Counted from the stretch's first letter, positions 48,516 to 61,285 are shown. The stretch is DNA of 64,000 nt from Cymodocea nodosa (GCA_036874045.1 CM072347.1:4156501-4220500); one strand, 5' to 3'. Made by a program: numbers and translations. Notes: generated by a model not told the origin, from the sequence alone.

Positions 48516-50923
48516 CATTTAAGGTTTTGCTTGCATAATGAATCACTCTAGGAGATTTTTCTATCTTCTGTCCCAACACTACTCCAACAGCAAAATCAGA
48601 TGCATCACACATTAATTCAAATGGATGGCTCCAATCAGGTGCTTGAATTATAGGAGTTGAAATTAAGCTAGTTTTAAGTATGAAAAATGCTTCCTTGTAA
48701 TTTTTATCAAAGTTAAATAGAACATTTTTTAATAGATTAGTTAAAGGTCTAGGTATCTTGCTAAAGTCTTTAATAAATCTTCTATAAAAACTAGCATGTC
48801 TTAGAAATGATCTAATATCTTTTATTGATTTAGGTTCTAGTAGATTAGAAATTACTTCTATTTTAGCTTTATCTACTTCCAACCCTTTCTTTGAAAAAAC
48901 ATGCCCTAAGACTATTCCTTGTTTAACTATGAAGTGACATTTTTCCCAATTTAATATCAGATTTTTTTCCACACATCTTTTTAATATTAGGTCTAAATTT
49001 TTTAAACAGACTTCATATGAGTTGCCATATACAGTAAAATCATCCATAAATATTTCTCAGAAATCTTCAGTCATTCCAGTAAATATGCCCTGCATACACT
49101 TTTGAAAGGTAGTTGGTGCATTGCATAATCCGAATAGCATTCTCTTAAAAGCATAAGTTCTATTAGGACAAGTGAAAGTTGTTTTCTCTTGATCCTCTAA
49201 TGCTATTGGAATTTGATTATAACCTGAATACCCGTCTAGGAAACAAAAATATTCTTGCCCTACTAATCTTTCCAGCATTTGATCTATAAAAGGTAAGGGA
49301 AAATGATATTTCCTAGTCACAACATTTAGCTTTCTATAATCTATACATACTCTCCAGCCTGATTGAATTCTAGTAGGTATCAAGTCTTGACTTTCATTCC
49401 TAATAACTATTAATCCTGATTTCTTGGGAACTACATGGATTGGGCTAACCCACGAGCTATTAGAAATCGGATAAATTATGTCATTATCTAACCATTTCAC
49501 TATTTCCTTCTTGACTACTTCTTTAAGGTTTGGATTTAATCTCCTCTTAGGAATTCTAACAAGTTTAGCATTCTCTTCTAAATATATGTGGTGACAACAT
49601 AAAGTTGAACTTGATCCTTTTATATCTTATACTTCTATCAGCTAATTGAATAACCGTACTAGTAGGAGTTAAGCTTTCTAATCCTAAGGATGCAAATATA
49701 TCACTTGGCATAACATTTATACTTGCACCTAAGTCTATTAAGGTTCTCTCTAGAATGGTATTTCCTATGGTGCATGATATAACAGGGATTCCAAGATCAG
49801 ATAACTTTTTAGGAATTTGTGGTAGAAATAGGGAACTACTTTGCTCAGCTAAAAAGACCTTCCTAAGAACCTTTCGCTCTCTTTTCTTAGTACACCAATC
49901 CTTTAGAAATTTAGCACAAGGTGACATTTTCTGCAATAGATCTAACAAAGGAATGCTAACTTGTACTTTTTCAAAAATTTCTCTGATTTTTTCTTATTTT
50001 TCAGGTATTGTTTGTTGTAATCTTTCAGGATAGGGTGCTAAAGATTGTGATTTAAAAGATTTTTTTTCTTTCAGTTGATTTGTTTGATCATTTTTAGCTT
50101 CATTAGCAGATTCAGATTGTTCTTCAGTGATTTCTAGATTTTCAGCTATTACATTTTCGTTATCATTTTGATTTTTACTCTTATCCACATTCATATAATT
50201 TTCATTTTGAGTTCTTGATGGTATATCAGTTCTAGATCTTAATGTTACACATACATCTTTCAGATTTTCGTTACTCTCATGATGTTTTTGCATATCATTT
50301 TCGTGATTATGATCTTCAATTGTTTTTAGTTTTAAAGTGCATTCTTTAAATTCTCTTGCATTAGTATTTTCTATTTGTTGTATATTTTGCAAATTATGCA
50401 GATCTATAACATTATAATTTTCATTGTCCTGTTGCATAACTTGTATTTTCATTGTATATTCGTCCAATGCTTTTAGTTTTCTTTCCAGATCATCTAATCT
50501 CATTGCATTCAATTTTTAATCAATTTTCATTATGGTTTTTTCAGTTTCGTAAATTATATCTATTTTAGGTTTTGAATATGCTTCCTTATAGTTTAATTGG
50601 TTGACTTCTTGTTGCTAATACATAAAGTATTCTAGTTTGTCCAGGTTTTGCTCTATACTACGCTCCAGTCTATCATACTTATCCCAAACTTTAGTGTCTC
50701 TCAACATATTACACATTTTATACTAACCATTAGTTGGGTAAACTATAGGATTCTCCTACTCGGCTCTATTATACTGTGGATAATTCATTTGTTGTTCATG
50801 GGATCTAACCATCTGTAAATGTCTCAGTTTCAAACAGTCAGAAATGTCATGACCTTCAGAATTGCAGAATTCACATATGCTAACTACAGGTTACAGAAAT
50901 CTTTAAGCATAAGCATATGCCAT
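48516..50923 (-). pseudogene. Athila pol of element C, first part: CCHC, linker, protease, RT, RNase H start
   Basis: The first ATG after the primer site is at 50923. A zinc knuckle CEFCNSEGHDISDC follows within about 40 residues, then a Gln/Asn/Glu-rich linker (50512-49994), the KKLSDLGIPVISC segment and the retropepsin site IDLGASINVMP. About 500 bases present in element D between protease and RT are missing. RT shows WRVCIDYRKLN, FLDGYSGYNQI, FGLCNAPTTFQ and FMDD (49030); TGA at 49056-49054 lies just before FMDD. RNase H begins with MCDASDFAVGVVLGQ. As in D, no capsid domain lies before the knuckle. Confidence 0.85.
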
Positions 50924-50999
50924 ATTCTCAATCACAGAAGAAAACACACAACACTCTGGCTATTAAAACGAAACAGCTCTAACAGTTGCTTATATTAAG

Positions 51000-51017
51000 T
51001 CCCCGGCAACAACGCCA
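51000..51017 (-). promoter_or_regulatory. Primer binding site of element C, tRNA-Asp type
   Basis: The minus strand reads TGGCGTTGTTGCCGGGGA seven bases after the 5' LTR end. Two bases differ from the usual Athila site. Confidence 0.8.
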
Positions 51018-51024
51018 TAAAACT

Positions 51025-53222
51025 TGTTTGGTTACCCAACACGACACCAGAAAACTAGTTTGGATCTTCAGTAATGCACTAGAAAAACTTGGATTTGTTA
51101 ACTTCTATTTTTACTTAGTTAAGTTATCTTTATGCTTATTCCTTTTTTAGAAGTAAACAAACAACCTTTCACACAAATTAGATATTAATTCCAATTTGTA
51201 TTTTAACTACAAGTGCACAGTGTCTATTGCATTAGTGTGCAAATACAGGTCGATCCCATAGAGAATTGTTTAAGAATTGGGAACTGTTCCGTTTGTTAAC
51301 AATCAAATTAATATCTTTAATAAGCCCTCCGTTGAGTTACAGTTAATTCAACGGACAAAGTTCGTTGAGTTATGGTTAACTCAACGGACTAACCTCGTGG
51401 ACTTTAAGTTAACTCCACGAGATTGCCTTTTCTTTTTAATACCGCTATTTACAGAGGAATTCGGCCAACCATTGGGCGATTTCACAGATTGTAAATAACA
51501 TCAATTAAGCTCTTTAATGTTAGTAAACATTGGATTTATCATTAAGCATACTAACATTCAGATAATTCAAATAGCAACCACTAAAATCTTTAAGTCTTTT
51601 GAACGAACCAATCAGTAAATTGTAAAATTAAAACAAACATAAAACAATCACAACATTAACAAAGATAACATTAATCACAATACAACACAAACAATATAAC
51701 ACTCAAATACAAAATACAAACACAAATAAGTTGTTTTTGGTATTTTTGTTTTAATATGAATATGGAAATGGGCGAAAGGTGAAATGTAAAGTAATCTCAG
51801 TCAACAGTAAATACTTCCGTCACTACATGCGACGCGATTACATCACTGAAAATTAAACCACTTACAATTCTGTCTCCTCTCCCTATAGAATCGCGAGTCC
51901 AGAATTGCAAGATGATCTCCTCTTCAACATACAGGCATCAACCTGAAGCCAAGGCTAGAGGTTCTACGATCTCCTGAAATATGAGTCGGTGCTTGGTGAA
52001 AATGGCTTCCCTTCTCGCGACGCGATCACTCCTCACAGTGGTTGTCAAGCACTGTGTTTGGCTTGGAATCGACCCGACATCTGGAAAGTATCCTCACAGA
52101 CCTCCGATGATTAGTGATTATGGTGGTGGTAATGATGGTTGGTGTGGTATTTCAAAGAATTGCCGATACTGTCTGTAGAAAGCTCGATGCTCCTCTGTAC
52201 ACACTAGTCATACCCATCAATCACACACCCTTTACTTCTTTTTCTTCTTTTCTTTTATATTTCTTCAGTGGTAACTGCTTCTGCTTGAATGGTCGGTTAG
52301 ATTTCCTTCATTCATATCAACAACGATGCTTTCTTCTCCTTGTGCGATACGTGCAATCGTGGTTTTTCTTCCAACTGTCCTGTTTTTGCAATCGCTACAG
52401 TGGCATATTAGAAAATAAATAGTCCGTAGAGTTACAGATAACTCAATAGACTTGCTTCGTTGATTTAACTATAAAACACGTGCATAAATTTAACTATCCG
52501 ATACTTAGGTGCATTTCGGATATTTACAAACTTAACTATCCGATGCCTAGATACATTTCGGATAGTTACAGATAACTCACCGATATATAACTTAAGTAAA
52601 TCTACTAAATCTCAACATGTGTTAGCAACAGTTTAATAATAAAAGAAACATTTCGGAGAGTTATAGGTCTAACTATCCGATGCTCAAATGCATTTCGGAT
52701 AGTTAGAGATAACTCACCGAAAATCCACTTAAGTCACTTTCCCAGAACATGACACTTGTTCACAACTATTTTATAAATAAACGGAGATTTCGGAGAGTTA
52801 CACATATAACTATCCGATGCCTAGCTGCAATTTCAGATAGTTATAGATAACTCACCGAAAGTTCACTTAAGTCATGCATTATGGTTTCGACATGTGTATT
52901 TCAGGAAATAATAAAATATTCTTTTAAAACATAACTGTTCGGCAGTTTAAACATAACCATCAGATACATGTTCGGTATGTTAAACATAACTGTCTGAAAT
53001 ATCAGAAAATTCGTATACTTAAGAATTTCACAGCCTACAACTTACAACAATTCAGAAATGTACTAAATTAACATTAATTCCCCCAAATTAAGCAGATTCT
53101 TTAATTAAAGCTTATAACAGTGTAATTATAACATAATGGCTTAATTCTCATATGATAAGCTAAATATTATGCAATTAACCATCATTTAACCGTTAATAAT
53201 ATGCACTTTTTCATTCTAAACA
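51025..53222 (-). repeat. 5' LTR of element C
   Basis: Partner of 33339-35528. The palindromes at 51328-51422 stand near its inner end, close to the primer site; the hairpin/CTTAAGTCA array is at about 52480-53010. The open frames shared by both LTRs (51981-52178, 52114-52422) have no known domain. Confidence 0.9.
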
Positions 53223-54590
53223 GACGACGATGTGTAGTAGCTGACGACACAATTTTACAATGAGAGAAAAGTGGATTTGTGGTTTTACACAAATCCTTAA
53301 GAGGTTTTAAAGGGGGAAATCTAGATTCAGATTTGGATCCTGGTGGATTTGGGGTTGACGAGTCGATTAGATGTTGGTCGCCATGTGGTAGTGTGAGAGG
53401 GCAACATGTGGCAGCTATGCCATGTGGTCAAATTTGGGTAAGGGTCCTCCCTAGGTAATTCAAGCATGTTGAGTCCGAATTCGGCCTCTGTTTTGGCAAA
53501 TTCGACTTGTAGGATGTTGAAATGGTCTCGAGAACTCAAATCTTCAAATAGATGACCTAGATTATCTAAGTTAATCTCAAACAATCTAGAGACCTGATTG
53601 ACGATTCGATTGAAGGGTTGATCAATCGAAGAGGAGATGAGCCTCATCCTACAATTGAATTTCTTGATTATTAGCTAGATGAGTGAGATTCTCATTCCTC
53701 GCCCAAACGGAGGGCCAAGATTCCTTGGAGTTAATCCGAGAAGATCAAGGGTGTGATTGACGATCCAATTGAAAGATCAATTGACCCAAAGGATACTAAT
53801 CATATCTAGATGATCAAAATACTTGATGGCAGACAAGATGGATTCAAAGTCAAAACACCTTATATAGACGACCACAATCGTTTGGGGTAGAACTAAGCGA
53901 TTGACATGTGTCAATGTCGATCGAATAGTGTATCTATACGATTTAAGGTGCTCTGATCATGAATATGTGATCAAACAACTGATTTGACATCCCACGATGT
54001 GCTAATCAAGATAAGGGCTAAATGAATGACCTAGATTGTCCAAGGTTGATTTGAACAATTGAAAGCTCTGATTGATGATTCGATTGAAGGATTGATCAAT
54101 TAGGGATAGGGAGGCCCTAATCATAAGGTTAGACGGGGGAAACTCTACTAGGGAACCTGTAGTAGTCATATACCCAAACAAGGGCCAAGGTCATCTAGCG
54201 CTACTCTAGATGATAGAGATGCACAATTGCATAAGTGCAATGATAATATACACCTTGGGGGTTTGCAATGGTGGAAAGGGTAGTTCCTAAGAGAGGGTCG
54301 ATATTTGGGTGTCTACAAATGCCCTTCCCTAAGCGATGGTCGTTGGCTTACTCAATGGGCGTCGCTTAGGGTTGATGAAACACCTAAACATCTTGACAAT
54401 GGATCAGATATACGACGGATTTAAGAAAATCAATATTTATATAAGTAGATCAAAAAGAAAGGAACTTTTCATTTCACTGAATAATAAAGTATAGAAAGGA
54501 GTTCAATATTTAAAGAGAAAACATCAAACTCTTTTCCTCTTGGCTAAAGGAGATGCAAAAGACTTTCTACTTAGGATTTCAAGTGGGGTC

Positions 54591-55237
54591 ACTTTCAAAT
54601 TGATTGTCCTCTCAATAAAGATAAGAAGAATTCAAGGAGGAATTTTAGGAATAAGAAATTCAGGAAGAGAAAGGCACTTAAAGTAATATGGGATGATTCT
54701 TTAGCTTCACAAAGTGAAGAAACAAAGGATTCAACATCAGATAGTGAATCCCCATCAAAATCAAATTCAGAAGAGAATCTAGCAAACGTATGCTTCATGG
54801 CGAAATCTAGTGAGGTATCTTCTAATCCAAATGCTAGTTTTGATAGATTACTTGTTGAATACAATAAACTAGCTAGAAAATATAAGAAAGTAAGAATAGA
54901 AGGAAAGAATATTAGGAAAATGCTAGATGAATTTGAAAATAAGATTGATTTTTTGAACTCTACGCTGAATAAATTTAAAGAAGAAAATCAAAAGCATGCA
55001 CAAGAAATTTTAAAGTTTACTGCAATAGAAAGAAAATTGAATGCTAATTGTGAAAATTTAATTGTTGATAAAAAGAAAATGATTTGAGAAGTTGAAAAAC
55101 TGAAACTGACTATTACTAATTTAAATTCAGAAATTGATATATTAAAGATTAAGGTTTGCGACCAAAAGGCTACATTAAGTAAATGGAATAATAGTCAAAC
55201 CATAACAAATTGTCCTAAAAGAACTTCGTATCTGTAG
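54591..55237 (+). pseudogene. Copia Gag C-terminus (Sirevirus-like), element E
   Basis: The frame begins within a zinc knuckle (HFQIDCPLNKDKKN), of which the first two cysteines are cut off. It continues with KALKVIWDDSLASQSEE, an acidic/serine stretch, ANVCFMAKSSEV, and a long coiled coil (LVEYNKLARKYKKVR, then FKEENQKHAQEILKF). This order is typical of Sirevirus Gag. TGA at 55085 interrupts it and TAG at 55235 ends it. Confidence 0.75.
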
Positions 55238-57082
55238 GTTATATAATGTTTAAATTGTCTTGTTCATTACATAATATTTTGGTTTGTTACAAAGTAGCTT
55301 TAGAATTTAATTTCTTTATATTTGAAAAAAAAAACTCAAAATATCTGTTTTAGAATTATTGTTTACTAGTAGTTAAGAATTTATGAAATTCTGATTTTTA
55401 TTGAAGTTAATTTATTTAAGAAAAATTCAGAAAATGTTACTTAAGGAAATTTGATTTAATTCAATATGAGTACCAACTATATTTTTATTACTTATGTATA
55501 CGCCATTATATAGATTTTAATTAGACAATACATAGAAAATATGTACTGTTTATTAAAGGAAAGTTATTAACATACTGTTAGAAAAATTAAGTCTTGCGGT
55601 TGCCTCTTATTCAATTTATTGTCTTGTTTTATTTTTTGTCTACAATTACTTGAGTAATTAAGTTCGTTGGGGGATCTTAAACCCTAGTCACTTGAACCAG
55701 CTAGTTTAGGATGTGCTGATTGAAAACTCATTTTACAAGTAATTCAAATTTTATTTAAAAGGAAAAAAAAAAAGATTACATGTTCTCACTTATCATTGAG
55801 TAACTGATTATCTTTCCCTTAAGCAAGAGATTGTGATCACATAAAAAGATGATATTGTGGAAGGTAATATATAAGATATATAAAAAAAAAAGGGGGGGGT
55901 AATGTACTCAAGCTTAGTTTATTTTACAGGTGTTATAACAATTCTACCATAATCTGTGCATATAATCTTTGTTATTTTTCTTTGCTATTATCTATTCTTT
56001 ATACATAATGTAGTGCATTTATTTTCTTAAGTTCGAGTATTTATTATTGAATTCTTTTAAGTTACTTGAAGGTATATCTCTATGAATTTTCTTTTGTAAA
56101 CTGAATAAAATAAAAGTCACAAAGTCTAAATTGTTAAAGTGTATTTAATTTAAAAAAAAAAAAAGATTCGAATCAAATCTTTTAGGGCTTGGCAACTCAG
56201 TTTAAGTCTACCATTTGAACTTAAATGAAATATTTAAGGCTTAGCAACCCACTTAAGTCATCTATTTGGAATTAATGACAAATCTATTAGGGCTTGGCAA
56301 CCTAATATTAAGTATGTCATAGTTTCTTTTTACTACATTTATGTAGGAAGAGCAAACAATGAAAAACAATGGTAAATTTAATCAAGTGCAAATATTCTAG
56401 AACTTATATTGATAAAAAGTTAGACTTATTTAGCTAGTTTAACATATAGTTATGTATTTCACTTGATATCTACTATTTTATCTCACATAGATAATTAACC
56501 ATCTGAGTTTTTCATATTATTATGCTTTATTCTTCTACAAACTTGAATAGTTAGATTTCTCTTTAAGTTTCTGTTTTAAATTCTTATATTTTATCCTTTT
56601 AAGAAACTCAAATAGTTATGCTTAAGTTTTCGACTTTTTAGCATATCCATCTAAGAAACTCGAACAGTTAACTTAATATTATTATATTTTTATAAAAGAC
56701 TTCAAATATGACAATAACTATTCTAGTTTGTTGTATAATTATGTGTTTTATTGCTCATAAAACTTGAATAGTTATCATAAGTCTTCGAGTTTTCTCATTT
56801 TTACTTAACTAGTAGTTACTTTCTTTCCACAAATAGTTATGCTAAGTCTTTTACTTTGGTAGGTTGTAAAACTCGTACAGTTATTGTAAACATTCGAGTT
56901 ATTTATCAGTAACGGATCTCATATTTATGATTTCAATGATTGAATTCGTTTATCCATTTATAAACTTGAAGAGTTATAAATGTTTTATTGACAACCTTCT
57001 GTGTTTCTACCTTAGTAAAACCCTAGTTTCACAATCTTTACTTCCACTAAGTTCTATAGTGAATAGTGAAGATTAATTGACA
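55238..57082 (+). other. Spacer of element E with tandem repeats and hairpin words
   Basis: No pol is seen. At 56184-56330 three units of about 50-60 bp share GGGCTTGGCAACYYA. From 56530 to 56990 at least six words of the type AAACTCGAATAGTTA alternate with CTTCGAGTTT, able to pair. The array ends about 90 bases before the 3' ORF start. A run of A then G lies near 55880-55900. Confidence 0.6.
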
Positions 57083-59710
57083 ATGTCACGACATGGAAGA
57101 GGACGTGATAGAATGACAAAAGTGCAGAAAAGAAAGATGAAACTTCAGAAGATAGAAAGTGAGATCAATGACATTTACTCAAGGTATACTTTTTCAAATG
57201 AAGTACTACATGAAATTAGAAAAGTTGTTCAAGACGAGAAAAATTTCTGTTAGAAATTTATTAGAAACTATGTTGAGACACGTTTAGACTAAAATAAATC
57301 GAACTTTTTACATTACAAATATGGAAAAGAACATTACAACCTAACCCTAAGGTTGTTACAAGTTTTGGATAAGTATTTGAAAAATCAGTACAGTCTATTA
57401 CTTATTATGGAAAGAAATGGGGACCGATGATAGAAAATGCCAACAGGGAATTAGAATCTTTGTATTCTCAACATTATTTTCCCTTGGCTGTTTTAGATGA
57501 AATACGAAAGTTTATTAATAAATAGAAAATTGCCATTTGGAAAATGGACCTTCGAAGTGAAGGATAAAAAATTTATCAACTAAAAATGGCTGAGGTTAAG
57601 AGCTTAAAACTTTATATTCCATTATTGCAACTTAGGCATCATGGTGAAAGATCGTCAAGACAACAGGTGCCTTTAACAAGAGAAATAAAGCAAACATTAG
57701 AATCTCCTAAACAACTTGAGATACTACAGACATATAATCAGAAAAAGAAGAAGACAATAGAATATTTTGGACTAATTATAGGTGTACATGGTCTATTGTA
57801 GTAAAGAGAAGAATCATTGAAAAATGGAAAACTATGTTCCATTGCATAAGCTAGATAGGATTTTGTTTCAAGAATCCCAACAGATGTGACAAATATCAGA
57901 TTATAAGCATACACTTTAAGGTATTGTGTCACATTAGTACATAATGTTACTTTTCATACAATGGATAGCTTTTCACATCATGGTACAAACCAAAATTCTT
58001 TTCTTACGGAAATAAAAAATGTAGGAAATTTTGATGATATATATATAGATGATATCAATTATGATGACATTTTTGATGACATAGACATTGAGTCTATGAA
58101 TTTTGAAGATATTTCATTTGAAGAGGAATGTATAGATATTTTTCCTTTTACTGTATCTTGGATAGACTTTTAATTTTTGGTATAGTTGCTTATATTACAT
58201 TTTATACATCTAATTATGTTTGTTATAGTATACAATATATTTGTTGATAACTGTATATAATCAGTAAAATACATAGTTACAAATAGAATATGACATTGCT
58301 AATGTCTCATTTATAGAAATTTCAGAATTACAAAATGATTCTGTTACATAGATAGATATAGAACATTCTTTTACACAGAGACAGTTGTTTAATAGATCAC
58401 TTATAGAAATAAATGTTGCTAATACAGAACATACTACATTGACTGTTGATAATGATATAGAAATGTTAGTTGTTGATATGTTTAAAGAAGATCAAATAGA
58501 AGCAGCTCAGCATATTATTCATACCATACCAGATTCTTCAAACATTTTTACAAGTTTAGATAGAAACTTCTCTAGTTCTGATAGATCTGAACATGAAGAT
58601 GCTGCTGACAACATTGAAACAAGTCCTAGGTCAGAAAATCATGACAGGAAAATACCTAATCCTAAACAAAATTTAAAAGAAAATATATTATTATGGTTCA
58701 GAAATAGATTCTGTTATGAAAAATTTAAAACGTATAAAACTTTCACAGTTTTATATTCAAGACCAGTTAAGTTTGAAGAGATGGCAAACATAAAAGAAAT
58801 GTTTGAATTTCAAGGCTTGTTGACTCTACTTCCACAACAGCCAGGCCATCTTGTTATACTAGAAATTGTAAGTTGCTTTTACTCAAACTTAATAGTAGAA
58901 GATGGTATTCCTATTTCAAATATCCAAGAATTAGATATATATTTAACTCCAAAAATACTTTATCAAGTACTTGGACTAAAAAATGAAGGAGTTAAATTAT
59001 CAGAAAGAAAATAGGTTTATCAATTGGGATGAAACATTAAAAGTTTAGCCAAAGATTCGACTGCCAACAATCAAATGAGATTACTAAATGATTTAGATGG
59101 CCAAACACGTTTTATTGCAAAAATATTGCATGCTTCAATGTTTTAGAGGTTTGGTCATGGCATAGAGATTGGTAGATGTTGTCTTTATGCTATATATGCA
59201 TTGATTAACCATATACAGGTGAACTGGTATGATATTTTTATTTATCATATTTTAAACTTACAGAGTAAATTATGTTTTGGTGATATACTTTTAAGAATTA
59301 TGGCAAGTCAAACAGATATTACACATTGGCCATAGAAAAGATTAAAGTCAAGATCTTTCTCTACAAAAGAACTTCAAAAATACCAAGAAACAGATACACC
59401 TATGATTTGACAATAATAGCAACAATAGGATAGGCTAAATCAGTCACAATAGCAACAACAACAGTCTACACAATTTTCAGAAGAACAATAGCAATATACA
59501 GTAGATGAACAACATATAGGTATACATACAATATATATATAGATACACATATAGATATAAATACAGATTTCTTACAGTAACCGTCACATGCTTCACATTC
59601 AGATTTAGATCAAGTAGTAATTGATCAGATAAATAGAGTAAGTATAGAAATTGCACAAAAAATTTCAAATACTTTGTTAAATATTTTTCGAAGACAAAGA
59701 GACTTGTGAA
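57083..59710 (+). pseudogene. 3' ORF of element E, with YS-F domain and plant-transposon-like domain
   Basis: It starts MSRHGRGRDRMTKVQKRK, a basic region. A motif INDIYSRYTFSNEVLHEIRK follows, and a related ELESLYSQHYFPLAVLDEIR recurs 280 bases on in another frame. An acidic segment (FDDIYIDDINYDDIFDDID) and Gln-broken stretches precede the domain at 58795-59340: KEMFEFQGLL, CFYSNLIVEDG, LGLKNEG, RFIAKILHA and GHGIEIG. The tail is glutamine-rich, with TAG stops within CAA/CAG runs (59410-59500), and ends NIFRRQRDL. It matches the C-terminal domain of the element C 3' ORF. Function unknown. Confidence 0.6.
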
Positions 59711-59967
59711 TATACACAAATTATGTATTACATGATTTATTCATTGTAATTTGTTACCAAAAATTACTTATGTATAGAAATTACATTATGTAAATTGTTT
59801 ACTGCATTTAATGTCATACACTTATTTTCAATAATTCTTGTTTAAAGTAGTTTTATTTAAACAGTTTATTCTTATCCACGAAAAATTATGATTGTTTAAA
59901 AATTTCTTTTTGAACGATATATACTTAGCAAAATTTTTTTCCTTACATATTATTTACTTTTTTATAA

Positions 59968-60035
59968 TACCAAAAAGGGGGAGAAGAAAGATTATTTGGC
60001 TTATTAGGTTTTGACATCATCAAAAAGGGGGAGAT
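59968..60035 (+). promoter_or_regulatory. Double polypurine tract of element E
   Basis: CCAAAAAGGGGGAGAAG at 59968-59985 and CATCAAAAAGGGGGAGAT at 60018-60035, the second next to the LTR start TGTTAGG. Repeated tracts are a Sirevirus trait. Confidence 0.85.
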
Positions 60036-61285
60036 TGTTAGGAATTTTATTTTTATGGTAAATGCTTTATAAAGTTTATAAATAAGTCTAAATAATATTT
60101 TCTAAGTATAATAGTCACGTAATTAAATATTGACAAGTTATCGAAAGGCTTTATTTAAAATTTCGGATAGTTAACTTTTGGATAGTTAGATTTTCGGATA
60201 GTTAAATTTTTAGATAGTTAGATTTTTGGATAGTTAAACTTTCAGATAATTAACGTTTCATTTTAGTTGAATAGTTATGTTAAAAACTCGTATAGTTAAA
60301 TTATCTACATGTGTGTTTTTAATGTTTTAAGTTTTCACGTGTTTTTCATGTACGTTCGATAATGAAAATCGAAGAGTTAGATAACTGTTTGAGTTTTTAT
60401 ACGCATGGATAGATAATTGTTTAAGTTTTATAAAATGACTAATGAATAGATAAGTTTTCTTTGTTCAGTCACGTATTTTGCAAGTGCAAAAACTCGAAGA
60501 GTTACAAATAAGTGTTCGAGTTTTTATAGGACTTAAAAGATAAATGTTCGACTAAAGCAGTGACTTAGAAGATATTCTACAAATCTCCAGGTAGATAAAA
60601 TTTCAGTGAATCTATGAGTGGAAATTCAAAATGATAGTGGAGATAGTGGAAATTTCAAAATAGAGAGTGGACATAGTGGAAATTCGAAAAGATAGTGGAA
60701 ATCATGGATAATTTGAATTTGAAATTAGTACGTGGATTATGGATTAAGTGGATGAACATGTTAAACGTGAAGTTAGAATTCGACTACTAAAAGTAGAGAG
60801 TACAAACTGCATTACGATCATCCCAATCTCCAATCACAACTGAAAAACCAAGTTTGAATATTCAACTGCATATCAAATCTAGAAAAATTCTCCAACATCA
60901 GAAGAAGTTTGGAATTTTAAGTAATTTCAGAAAATGGAGCTGCAAATGCAAGAAGTCTGGAAATTCGACAACTAGAGAAGAAGAGATACAAAAGTTGAGT
61001 AAAAAGAAAGAAAAGAAGCTACATACATAAAGATCAGGTTTTCTACAATTCAAAATTAGCTTAGAATAAGGACTTCATTTTCTATTTGAATTGTATATCG
61101 AACTTTACTGTATCAAAACCGATAAGAAGGGAATTGAGCTGAAAAGAAATTGTAAATTCTTTCTTTAAAGTTTATAAAGAATAGAATTTTATTTACGTGT
61201 TTTGTGCTCTTGTTTTATTTGTTGATAATTTAATTACTAAAGACACAATTCACCTCCTCTCTTGTGATACAACGATCCTACAACA
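60036..61285 (+). repeat. 3' LTR of element E
   Basis: It runs TGTTAGGAATTTTA to GATCCTACAACA, 1250 bp. At 60160-60260 six direct TTTCGGATAGTTA-like words lie close together, and at 60360-60530 pairs such as AAACTCGAAGAGTTA with GTGTTCGAGTTT occur, the same words as in the spacer before the E 3' ORF. Confidence 0.8.

Larger units (their letters stand above)
33339..53222 (-). mobile_element. Complete giant Athila-like Ty3/gypsy element C, TSD GACGA
   Basis: Two LTRs of 2190 and 2198 bp in the same orientation bound the element. GACGA lies at 33334-33338 and 53223-53227. Total length is 19,884 bp, or about 16.7 kb without its two solo-LTR insertions, longer than usual Athila copies. Order on the minus strand: 5' LTR, tRNA-Asp-type primer site, CCHC-protease-RT-RNase H-integrase, hairpin cluster, 3' ORF, hairpin cluster, capsid-type gag, F-box ORF, polypurine tract, 3' LTR. 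Sampled LTR positions differ by about 5 percent, mostly transitions. It sits in the Tat LTR T3. Confidence 0.9.
33006..54590 (-). mobile_element. Inverted Tat fragment T3 (LTR plus 3' UTR), split by element C
   Basis: The minus-strand LTR is in two parts, 53228-54317 and 33006-33333, with C between them. 33006-33250 parallels the inverse of about 21480-21720, and 33290-33333 the inverse of about 20050-20090, so about 1.3 kb of LTR is missing here. Its 5' end TGTAGACACC is at 54317, preceded by the UTR and the start of the 3' ORF (to 54590). At 54590 it abuts copia gag sequence within a shared GGTC. Confidence 0.7.
54591..61285 (+). mobile_element. Sirevirus-like copia element E, 5' part lost
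   Basis: Gag C-terminus, an 1.8 kb spacer, a 3' ORF, two polypurine tracts and a 3' LTR follow in order on the plus strand. No protease, integrase, RT or RNase H is found, so pol was lost or never present. The left edge is a microhomology junction with Tat fragment T3. Confidence 0.65.

Noticed and set aside
59477..59719. 80-residue minus-strand frame
   Set aside because: It is antisense to the Gln-rich tail of the E 3' ORF and its Tyr/Leu content comes from TA repeats.
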